Shown here: one piece after another, positions 1 through 4,727 of the stretch
How the letters are laid out: the number at the start of each line of letters is the position of its first letter
How positions within the stretch are numbered: position 1 is the stretch's first letter
Assembly (NCBI GenBank): GCA_003520105.1
Contig: DOVL01000274.1
Coordinates: 1 to 5,046, forward strand
From: Lachnospiraceae bacterium
GTDB taxonomy: Bacteria; Bacillota; Clostridia; Lachnospirales; Lachnospiraceae
Direction of reading: 5' to 3'
DNA: 5,046 nucleotides
Notes under the pieces: model-generated
Seen by the model: the letters and a program-made list of their open reading frames with translations, nothing else
Databases searched by the model: none
What the model was told of the DNA's origin: nothing
Position numbers and translations under genes: made by a program

Positions 1-165
1 GATCTTAAGAAGTCTCTTGAAGCAAGGCATGACAATGCAGCCAAAAACTTCGAGGATCTAGGAAAATTCACTCAGAAGTATAACTCTGCAAACACTGCTA
101 TGCAGAAAGACAGAGTAAAAACTTCACCGACTAAGAATAAAAATGTCGAAGCTCAGAAAAAATAA
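1..165 (+). CDS. C-terminal end of an unidentified protein (5' truncated)
   Basis: Frame 1 is open from the first base to a TAA at 163-165, giving 54 residues and no start, so the gene begins upstream of the window. The other two forward frames meet stops early. The visible part is hydrophilic and rich in Lys, Asn, Gln and Ala, with a helical-looking stretch (SLEARHDNAAKNFEDLGKF) followed by a basic, probably disordered tail ending VEAQKK. There is no membrane segment, cysteine or recognisable catalytic motif. A GC-rich hairpin follows 23 bases after the stop, which fits the end of a transcription unit. I do not recognise the family and assign no function. Confidence 0.7.
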   Translation, partial: DLKKSLEARHDNAAKNFEDLGKFTQKYNSANTAMQKDRVKTSPTKNKNVEAQKK

Positions 166-187
166 TATTTGATCATAAGTGAGAGTC

Positions 188-215
188 GGGGGCCTGCAAT
201 GCGGGCCCCTTAATT
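188..215 (+). terminator. Rho-independent terminator of the upstream gene
   Basis: GGGGCCTGC (189-197) pairs with GCGGGCCCC (201-209) as a 9-bp stem with one T-G wobble and an AAT loop. G188 and T210 can add a further wobble pair. The following tract TTAATTAAT is only moderately T-rich, so termination may be less than complete. It sits 23 bases after the stop of the truncated gene and ahead of the next promoter. Confidence 0.75.
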
Positions 216-285
216 AATGAAAAAAGCTGGTTTCAAAATGTTACAAAAATATTTAATTTCTTAAGAATTTTTTCTTTTTGCCTTG

Positions 286-314
286 TTGACAAAGCATATA
301 TGCGTTGCTATAAT
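286..314 (+). promoter_or_regulatory. Consensus sigma-A promoter of the NlpC/P60 hydrolase gene
   Basis: A perfect -35 TTGACA (286-291) and perfect -10 TATAAT (309-314) are separated by exactly 17 bp. TGC (306-308) just before the -10 makes it an extended -10 promoter. Upstream DNA (about 245-285) is A/T-tract rich and could act as an UP element. Transcription should start near 321-323, giving a 5' leader of about 85 nt. Such a strong basal promoter suggests high expression unless held back by a regulator, and repeat elements lie right at the start site. Confidence 0.92.
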
Positions 315-319
315 GAGCA

Positions 320-346
320 TGTAACAAATTGTAACATTTTCGTAAT
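320..346 (+). promoter_or_regulatory. Phased TGTAAC repeats at the transcription start (possible WalR-like operator)
   Basis: TGTAAC occurs at 320-325 and again at 330-335, followed by CGTAAT at 341-346; spacings are 10 and 11 bp, so all lie on one helical face. A further TGTAAT is at 370-375 and an inverted copy, TGTTACA, at 239-245. The B. subtilis WalR (YycF) operator is two TGTWAH hexamers separated by 5 bp. TGTAAC-ATTTT-CGTAAT has that spacing with one base off; TGTAAC-AAAT-TGTAAC matches both hexamers but with 4 bp. WalR controls wall hydrolases in Bacilli, which fits the gene downstream, but this regulator assignment is inference. Confidence 0.4.
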
Positions 347-374
347 AAATAAATTTGCAGTTAAATTTTTGTAA

Positions 375-389
375 TATTTTCAGAAAAAA
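375..389 (+). promoter_or_regulatory. CodY-box-like palindrome just upstream of the ribosome binding site
   Basis: TATTTTCAGAAAAAA matches the CodY consensus AATTTTCWGAAAATT at 12 of 15 positions. Its core TTTTC-A-GAAAA (377-387) is a perfect palindrome. It lies in the transcribed leader directly before AGGAGG (391-396), where a bound repressor could block elongation. In AT-rich DNA such matches arise by chance, so support is modest. Confidence 0.25.
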
Positions 390-407
390 TAGGAGGACTC
401 TCGAGCA

Positions 408-1787
408 ATGATCAAGCCATCCCGAAAAGTCGCCGCACTTGTAGTGACGGCGGGGCTTATGCTTTCATCCGTAGCTGTTTCAGCAGGAGATAGCGTTGTA
501 ATACTTAATCAGTCAAATGTCGGTATATCTGCAGCAGTCGACAGATATGTTGAGGCAACAGCAGATACAGAAGCAACAACAGCAGTTGCAAGCAAAGATA
601 GTTCAAAAACATCTCTTTCAGCTTCTTCAGAGAAGAGCAGCAAGGATGTTAAGGATACTAAGGAAACTGAGAAGAAAGAAGTGGGCAGCAAGGCTGCAGA
701 AGTTAAGTCAGAGGATAAGCAGGAAGACAAGACAGAAGCAGAAAACCTTACATTTGAGGAGATCAGCGGCAAGGCTATCGTAATCGCAGACGATTCACTC
801 AACGTAAGAAAGACCCCTTCAATGGATGGAGAGATCATCGGAGAGCTTCCGACAGGAACCGTTTGTGAGGTTACAAAGAAGACCTCAGGATGGACATATA
901 TAATCGCAGATGGAGTTGAAGGATTTGTCTTCAGCAACTATCTCAAGTTTGGCGATGATGCAACAAAGTGGGCAGAGAGCTATACAGGTAAGGTTGCCGT
1001 TATTACCGGCGAGGGCCTCAGACTCAGAAGCGAAGCAGATATAAACAGTGATGTTCTTACTTATCTTCCACAGGGTCAGACCTACAAGGTTCTTGATTAT
1101 GTCGGTGACTGGACCAAGATCGAGATCGATGCCGATCTTCAGGGATATGTAAGCAACGAGTTTATCGAAGTTGTTGATAAGGGCGATGATGATGCAATCT
1201 ACGCAATCAGAGTTAAGCTCTTTGAGGAAAATACAGGTAAGACAGAAGAGACAACAGAGGAAGTAACTACTGAAGCAACTCAGGAGGAAGTTACGGAAGC
1301 TGAGACTAACGAAGTAGTTACCGAACCTGAAACAGAAGAAGAGACAGAAGAAGAAACAACAACTGTAGAAGAGACAGAGGAAGAGACTGAAGAGGTAACA
1401 GAGGCTCCTGCAGAGGTTCCATACTCATCAAAGGGTGAGGAAGTTGTAGCATACGCAGTACAGTTTGTTGGAAATCCTTATGTATATGGCGGAAGCAGCC
1501 TTACAGATGGTGCTGACTGCTCAGGCTTTACAATGGCAGTATATGCACATTTCGGATATTCACTTCCACATGGTTCAAATCCACAGGCATATTGTGGAGT
1601 AGAAGTACCTCTTGACAGCATCATGCCGGGCGACCTTCTCTTCTATGAGAGTCCGGGAGGATATGGCCACGTAACGATCTACATGGGCGGCGGACAGGTT
1701 GTTCATGCAAGTACCGAGGAAACAGGTATCAAGATTTCACCTTATGATTACAGAGAGCCTGCAAAGGCAGTAAGAATCATTTATTAA
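408..1787 (+). CDS. Secreted SH3b-NlpC/P60 peptidoglycan endopeptidase
   Basis: 459 residues; predicted to cut peptide stems of peptidoglycan outside the cell, in the gamma-D-Glu-diamino acid endopeptidase family. A signal peptide covers residues 1-26 (KPSRK, hydrophobic core, cleavage after VSA). Residues 50-115 are a Ser/Thr/Lys/Glu-rich disordered spacer. Two bacterial SH3 domains follow at about 121-180 (DSLNVRKTPS start) and 193-256 (EGLRLRSEAD start), likely wall-binding. A very acidic Glu/Thr linker runs 273-334. The NlpC/P60 domain fills 345-459: catalytic Cys371 in DCSGF, His421 in GHVTIY, third triad residue His434 in VVHAS, plus the conserved PGDLLFY at 407-413. All catalytic residues are present and the domain ends at the stop. 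The ATG at 408 is preceded by AGGAGG at 391-396, 11 bases away. It is monocistronic, with its own promoter and terminator. Family assignment is firm; exact bond specificity and role (daughter-cell separation or wall turnover) are inference. Confidence 0.95.
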   Translation: MIKPSRKVAALVVTAGLMLSSVAVSAGDSVVILNQSNVGISAAVDRYVEATADTEATTAVASKDSSKTSLSASSEKSSKDVKDTKETEKKEVGSKAAEVKSEDKQEDKTEAENLTFEEISGKAIVIADDSLNVRKTPSMDGEIIGELPTGTVCEVTKKTSGWTYIIADGVEGFVFSNYLKFGDDATKWAESYTGKVAVITGEGLRLRSEADINSDVLTYLPQGQTYKVLDYVGDWTKIEIDADLQGYVSNEFIEVVDKGDDDAIYAIRVKLFEENTGKTEETTEEVTTEATQEEVTEAETNEVVTEPETEEETEEETTTVEETEEETEEVTEAPAEVPYSSKGEEVVAYAVQFVGNPYVYGGSSLTDGADCSGFTMAVYAHFGYSLPHGSNPQAYCGVEVPLDSIMPGDLLFYESPGGYGHVTIYMGGGQVVHASTEETGIKISPYDYREPAKAVRIIY

Positions 1788-1819
1788 TCAGATTTTTCAC
1801 AAGAATAAAATATATATCC

Positions 1820-1856
1820 AGGAGCCAGTTGCATGTGCCAGCGACTGGCTCCTTTC
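1820..1856 (+). terminator. Rho-independent terminator of the NlpC/P60 gene
   Basis: GGAGCCAGTTGC (1821-1832) pairs with GCGACTGGCTCC (1841-1852) in a 12-bp stem with one T-G wobble and an 8-base loop; A1820-T1853 can extend it. It is followed by TTTCT, a short T tract. It lies 33 bases after the stop codon. Confidence 0.85.
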
Positions 1857-2275
1857 TCGATTCAGGTTATAGCATCCTGAACATGCAGCCAGAGACGGCA
1901 GAAAGAGAGATCATGGAAACGTGTGTTATCTGATTATCAACACATTTGTTCGTCTGACACTTTGCAAAAAATACAGCTTTTGTGCAAAATGAACAACAAA
2001 CATACGAAGTGGTTGACTATAATATATAGTATTGTCGGATGGGACTGTTGAAAACTTTCTTTGTTTTGCGTATTTCTTTGATATATAAACAAAGTTATCA
2101 ACATTTTCAACAGTTGATTGTGATTAACATAAAATTATGCATAAAAAAATATGCATATGAATAATTTGTAGATTGTCACGAAATTTATTTTTGTTTTTTA
2201 CGGAATTGTTTCAAAAATGGGATGATTTTGTGAAAACTCTTTAAATTGTCAGACAAAAAATAGTATATTATTTTA
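1857..2275. other. AT-rich intergenic region without a supportable gene
   Basis: About 420 bp between the hydrolase terminator and the hpf promoter. Only very short reading frames exist, such as 16 codons from an ATG at 1883, and none has a ribosome binding site. Visible elements are a small hairpin TTCAGG/CCTGAA (1861-1881), the dyad TGTGTT-N11-AACACA (1922-1944), the palindrome ACTATA-ATA-TATAGT (2016-2030), DnaA-box-like boxes (1934-1942 and 2046-2112), two TATGCATA palindromes (2136-2143 and 2150-2157), and TTGTC-A-GACAA (2246-2256). No convincing promoter for a small RNA was found; TTGTTT (2061-2066) with TATAAA (2084-2089) at 17 bp is a weak candidate. Confidence 0.6.
2044..2114. repeat. 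11-bp inverted repeat containing tandem DnaA-box-like 9-mers
   Basis: ACTGTTGAAAA (2044-2054) is the exact reverse complement of TTTTCAACAGT (2104-2114), with 49 bp between. The right arm follows directly on TTATCAACA (2095-2103), so TTATCAACA and TTTTCAACA lie head to tail without a gap. The left arm carries TTTTCAACA on the minus strand (2046-2054), and another TTATCAACA is at 1934-1942. TTATCAACA differs from the consensus DnaA box TTATCCACA at one base and TTTTCAACA at two. The repeat is directly visible; binding by DnaA is inference. Confidence 0.6.
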
Positions 2276-2304
2276 TTGATTGAACTCTTGCTCTATGGTA
2301 TAAT
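2276..2304 (+). promoter_or_regulatory. Sigma-A promoter of hpf
   Basis: The -35 TTGATT (2276-2281) matches 4 of 6 consensus positions and the -10 TATAAT (2299-2304) is perfect, with a 17-bp spacer. TGG at 2296-2298 gives an extended -10. Transcription should start near 2311, leaving a leader of about 120 nt before the hpf ATG. I saw no clear sigma-B or sigma-H type promoter, although B. subtilis hpf (yvyD) uses those factors. Confidence 0.85.
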
Positions 2305-2333
2305 ATCTACATCGGCAGAGGCTATTCTTTACT

Positions 2334-2400
2334 TCCCGAAAGTGCTTGAAAATACTGTATTTATCGAACGGATTTAGGGCAATCGGGATGGTATGGTCCC
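2334..2400 (+). promoter_or_regulatory. hpf 5' leader with mutually exclusive pairings
   Basis: TCCCGA (2334-2339) can pair with TCGGGA (2383-2388). The same GGGA (2385-2388) can instead pair with TCCC (2397-2400) in a local hairpin, and AGGG (2376-2379) can pair with CCCT (2398-2401). The 13-base palindrome AAATACTGTATTT (2350-2362) lies between and looks more like a DNA operator than an RNA hairpin, as it has a one-base centre. I recognise no known riboswitch or T-box motif. The stems are short, so a regulatory role is speculative. Confidence 0.25.
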
Positions 2401-2432
2401 TGCAGAATAAGAGGCAAGAAGGAGTGAGACGT

Positions 2433-2966
2433 ATGAATTACATTATTAGTGGAAAAAACATTGATGTAACCGATGGTTTAAGAGATGCGATCTACGATAA
2501 GCTGGGGAGGTTAGAAAAATTCTTTAACGCAGATACTAATGTTCAGGTAACATTCTCTGTCGAGAAGGAGAGACAGAAGATTGAGGTTACCATCCCTATG
2601 AAGGGACATATCATCAGAGCTGAGCAGGTTAGTGATGATATGTATGTTTCAATAGATATGGTTGTTGAGATCATTGAGCGTCAGGTAACGAGATATAAGA
2701 AGAAGATCATCGACAAGGAACAGGACGCTTCGTTCTTCAATGACAGATTCCTTGAGGACGAATCAGAAGCTCTTGAGGAAGATGAGATTAAGATCATCAG
2801 AAGTAAGAGATTTGCCGTTAAGCCTATGTATCCGGAAGATGCTTGCATCCAGATGGAACTCCTCGGACATAATTTCTTCGTTTTCAGAAATGCCGAGACA
2901 GACGAGGTTAACGTTGTATATAAGAGAAAAGGAAATACGTATGGTTTAATAGAACCGGAATTCTAG
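2433..2966 (+). CDS. hpf: Long-form ribosome hibernation promoting factor
   Basis: 177 residues. It binds the 30S decoding region in stationary or stressed cells and, in the long form, pairs ribosomes into inactive 100S dimers. The N-terminal S30AE domain (1-95) has the MNYIISGKNIDVTDGLRDAI start, the KLGRLEKFF helix and a basic helix ending RYKKKI. A charged linker (about 96-122) leads to the C-terminal dimerisation domain (123-177) with RSKRFAVKPMYPEDACIQM, LLGHNFFVFRNAETDEVNVV and the ending GNTYGLIEPEF, all typical of long HPF. The ATG at 2433 is chosen because AAGGAG (2419-2424) is 8 bases upstream and the family's N-terminus starts there. The frame is open back to a TTG at 2346 and an ATG at 2388, but these add a segment unlike the family and lack a good ribosome binding site. 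It has its own promoter and ends at a strong terminator shared with the convergent gene. Confidence 0.95.
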   Translation: MNYIISGKNIDVTDGLRDAIYDKLGRLEKFFNADTNVQVTFSVEKERQKIEVTIPMKGHIIRAEQVSDDMYVSIDMVVEIIERQVTRYKKKIIDKEQDASFFNDRFLEDESEALEEDEIKIIRSKRFAVKPMYPEDACIQMELLGHNFFVFRNAETDEVNVVYKRKGNTYGLIEPEF

Positions 2967-2985
2967 CCATAAGTACAAGCCATGC

Positions 2986-3050
2986 AACAAAAAAAGATGA
3001 GGTGCGGATGGGATGCTTGCATACCATTCTGTACCTCATCTTTTTTTGTT
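2986..3050. terminator. Bidirectional terminator between convergent hpf and the AI-2E family gene
   Basis: An 18-base arm (2986-3003, containing A7 then GATGAGGT) is perfectly complementary to 3033-3050 (ACCTCATC then T7). The 29-base interior can itself pair (3004-3011 with 3024-3032, including wobbles and one bulge, then ATGC/GCAT around TT), giving an almost continuous long hairpin. The T7 follows the GC-rich stem for the forward gene and the A7 gives the same U tract for the minus-strand gene. The positions, 20 bases after the hpf stop and 15 bases beyond the minus-strand stop, fit a shared terminator. Confidence 0.93.
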
Positions 3051-3064
3051 ATACGGCGCCAGTA

Positions 3065-4495
3065 CTAACGCTTCTTCCTCTTCTTCGCAGGCGCCCCTGT
3101 ATTTTTAGCCATAGGCGTGATTCCGATCTCTTCTTTGATGTCTTCCATGATCTCTTCAGCTGACTTCACTTCGTCATCATCGTCGCTGTCATCATCGTCA
3201 TCTTCGCCATCGTCATAGTCATCATCATCGTCGATCATATCATCTGCATTACCTGCTTTTTTCTCGGAACGTTTGCCGCCAATCTTAACCTTCTTTAGTG
3301 ATTCCAGAAGACCTTCCTCTTTTTCGGGAACGGTAAGGTATTTATCAGGATCAACGTCCTTCTCGGCGAGCTTCTTATATACATGCTCTCTGAAGAGTGT
3401 ATAAAGAACTGACGCAACAGGAATGAGTATAAGCATTCCGACGAGACCGAAGAGGGAACCTCCGACGGTTACTGACATCAGAACCCACATGCCCGGAAGT
3501 CCGACTGAACTTCCTACAACGTGCGGATAAACAAAGTTTGCATCGAACTGCTGAAGTGCAGTAAATACGATGATAAATATAAGTGCTTTGATCGGCGATA
3601 TCAGGAGTATAAGCAGTGCTCCGATTGCCAGTCCGATGAATGAACCAAGTATCGGAATAAGAGCACACAGCATACACAGGATACCGATAAGCAGTGCGTA
3701 AGGCATCTGAAGGATGGACAGAACAAGAATGAATTCACATCCAAGCATAAATGCATCCAGGCACTGACCTGAGATGAAGTTTCCGAAGGTCCTGTTTGAA
3801 AGCCTTGCGATCCTCATGAGCTTGTCAGCTCTCTCCTCTGACAGGATGGCGTAGACAATCTTCTTAGCCTGAAGTGAAAGCTTATCTTTATTTCCCAGAA
3901 GATAAATAGAGAAGATAAAGCTTATGAAGAAAGATGTTACACTTGAAAGGATTCCGGTAATAACATCGAAACCGCCGCTTATTATAGAAGATCCTTTACT
4001 TGAAAGGAAGGAAAGGGCTGTATTGATCGCCTTCTCGGAATTCTTGGTAAAGTTCTGGATCTTCTCCGAAACCTCAGGATATTTTTTAGTGGATTTGACG
4101 AGCCATTTTGAGAGCTTCTCTATTCCCTCAGGGATCTGCTGAGCCAGATTTACGATGGTTTTCGACAGCTCAGGAACGATGATGAGGATGATTGCGACGA
4201 TTGCAACCAGAGTAAGGAGGATGACTATTACCATAGCCAGACCGCGCCTTCTGCCGGCCCATTTTTCGTTCTGGTATTTAGGCTTCTGGAACATATGCTT
4301 CTCGAGCTTGGAGATAGGAACGTTCAGGATGAACGCTATCGCGCCGCCGAGGATGAATGGGCTGAATATACCGAAAAGCCAGGTGACCGCATCTGCCACA
4401 TCACTCAGATTATTCAGAACTATATAAAATGTTATAAGAAAAGCACCAACAAATAGATTCTTCTTGATGTTATCGTTCTTCCAGTATTTTTTCAT
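3065..4495 (-). CDS. AI-2E family (YtvI/YueF-type) membrane transporter with acidic tail
   Basis: 476 residues, a polytopic inner-membrane protein of the AI-2E transporter family (PF01594 type). Members have been linked to autoinducer-2 export or Na+/H+ antiport, but most substrates are unknown. Hydrophobic segments are at about 14-30, 36-58, 85-108, 172-200, 245-263, 266-298, 302-315 and 335-368. The long soluble segment between the third and fourth (about 109-171) is typical. Conserved motifs are PILGSFIG (281-288), QQFDANFVYPHVVGSSVGLP (315-334) and GLVGMLILIPVASVLY (350-365). The tail after about 370 is unusual: residues 418-442 are nearly all Asp/Glu, and the protein ends AKKRKKR. The ATG is preceded by GGAAGGA (4504-4510) 8 bases away. 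A stronger AAGGAGGA (4521-4528) lies 25 bases from the ATG, at the predicted transcription start. The gene is convergent to hpf and divergent from secA. The family is secure; the substrate cannot be inferred. Confidence 0.92.
   Translation of the reverse strand: MKKYWKNDNIKKNLFVGAFLITFYIVLNNLSDVADAVTWLFGIFSPFILGGAIAFILNVPISKLEKHMFQKPKYQNEKWAGRRRGLAMVIVILLTLVAIVAIILIIVPELSKTIVNLAQQIPEGIEKLSKWLVKSTKKYPEVSEKIQNFTKNSEKAINTALSFLSSKGSSIISGGFDVITGILSSVTSFFISFIFSIYLLGNKDKLSLQAKKIVYAILSEERADKLMRIARLSNRTFGNFISGQCLDAFMLGCEFILVLSILQMPYALLIGILCMLCALIPILGSFIGLAIGALLILLISPIKALIFIIVFTALQQFDANFVYPHVVGSSVGLPGMWVLMSVTVGGSLFGLVGMLILIPVASVLYTLFREHVYKKLAEKDVDPDKYLTVPEKEEGLLESLKKVKIGGKRSEKKAGNADDMIDDDDDYDDGEDDDDDSDDDDEVKSAEEIMEDIKEEIGITPMAKNTGAPAKKRKKR
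3170..3244 (-). repeat. Asp-codon trinucleotide tract encoding a poly-aspartate tail
   Basis: This stretch of the AI-2E family gene consists almost wholly of GAT/GAC codons, with a few others for Met, Ile, Tyr, Gly, Glu and Ser. It encodes residues 418-442. The mix of GAT and GAC argues for selected acidity as well as possible repeat slippage. The tail is cytoplasmic if the usual family topology holds, and could bind cations or basic partners; that is inference. Confidence 0.8.
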
Positions 4496-4530
4496 ATGCT
4501 AAGTCCTTCCGTTTACAAAGTCCTCCTTAT

Positions 4531-4559
4531 ATAATATGCCGATGACGCATAAAATGCAA
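4531..4559 (-). promoter_or_regulatory. Sigma-A promoter of the AI-2E family gene
   Basis: Read on the minus strand, TTGCAT (4559-4554) and TATTAT (4536-4531) are separated by 17 bp, each close to the sigma-A consensus. Transcription should start near 4524, leaving a leader of about 29 nt that holds the proximal GGAAGGA site. The -35 lies inside an inverted repeat. Confidence 0.65.
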
Positions 4560-4568
4560 GTTTTATGC
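4547..4568. repeat. 8-bp inverted repeat overlapping the -35 of the AI-2E promoter
   Basis: GCATAAAA (4547-4554) is the exact reverse complement of TTTTATGC (4561-4568), with 6 bases (TGCAAG) between. ATGCAAG also occurs as a direct repeat at 4554-4560 and 4565-4571. The dyad centre sits next to the minus-strand -35 (4554-4559), a classic repressor position. No known operator consensus was recognised. Confidence 0.45.
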
Positions 4569-4599
4569 AAGCTATAAGCCTAAAAACATGAAAAAACAT

Positions 4600-4628
4600 T
4601 TGCCACAATACAGAAGAAATGTTATATT
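4600..4628 (+). promoter_or_regulatory. Sigma-A promoter of secA
   Basis: TTGCCA (4600-4605) and TATATT (4623-4628) each match the consensus at 5 of 6 positions with a 17-bp spacer. The predicted start is near 4635, giving a leader of about 93 nt. The promoter is divergent from that of the AI-2E gene, with the two -35 elements about 40 bp apart. Confidence 0.65.
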
Positions 4629-4640
4629 AGGGGTTATGAT

Positions 4641-4695
4641 GTGATTACTATGTATATTAGTATAGAAAAATAAGGCCGCCTGACGGCAGGTGATC
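4641..4695 (+). promoter_or_regulatory. secA leader: possible 10-codon ORF followed by a small hairpin
   Basis: GTG at 4641 opens a 10-codon frame (peptide MITMYISIEK) ending in TAA at 4671-4673, with AGGGG (4629-4633) 7 bases upstream. Right after it CGCCTG (4677-4682) pairs with CAGGTG (4687-4692) around an ACGG loop, or alternatively GCCG (4675-4678) with CGGC (4684-4687). If transcription starts near 4635, the AGGGG would not be in the RNA, which weakens the small-ORF idea. The hairpin is visible; any control of secA is inference. Confidence 0.2.
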
Positions 4696-4727
4696 ATATA
4701 AGATTATAAACACACTGGAGGAATAAA

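Noticed and set aside
509..937. Minus-strand reading frame of 142 codons inside the NlpC/P60 gene
   Set aside because: It is the antisense shadow of a Ser/Thr/Lys/Glu-rich coding region, has no family features, and overlaps a secure gene completely.
1883..1933. 16-codon ORF in the intergenic region
   Set aside because: No ribosome binding site or promoter, and too short to be distinguished from chance.
2032..2040. Spo0A-box-like TTGTCGGA
   Set aside because: Two mismatches to TTTGTCRAA in AT-rich DNA, isolated and far from a promoter.
2013..2041. TTGACT as the -35 of a promoter in the intergenic region
   Set aside because: No acceptable -10 lies 16-18 bp downstream, and the nearby TATAAT (2018-2023) overlaps it and has no -35 of its own.
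2346..2432. N-terminal extension of hpf from a TTG at 2346 or ATG at 2388
   Set aside because: The extension lacks a good ribosome binding site and matches no part of the HPF family, whereas the ATG at 2433 has AAGGAG 8 bases upstream and gives the canonical N-terminus.
3375..3677. Minus-strand alternative frame of 100 codons within the AI-2E gene
   Set aside because: It overlaps the conserved membrane core in another frame and its translation has no coherent hydrophobic or domain pattern.
3924..4427. Two plus-strand frames antisense to the AI-2E gene
   Set aside because: Both are shadows of the minus-strand coding sequence with no ribosome binding site or recognisable product.
4521..4528. 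AAGGAGGA as the ribosome binding site of the AI-2E gene, or of a start-stop TTG-TAA
   Set aside because: It lies 25 bases from the ATG and at the predicted transcription start, so it is probably not functional in the mRNA; GGAAGGA at 4504-4510 has proper spacing.
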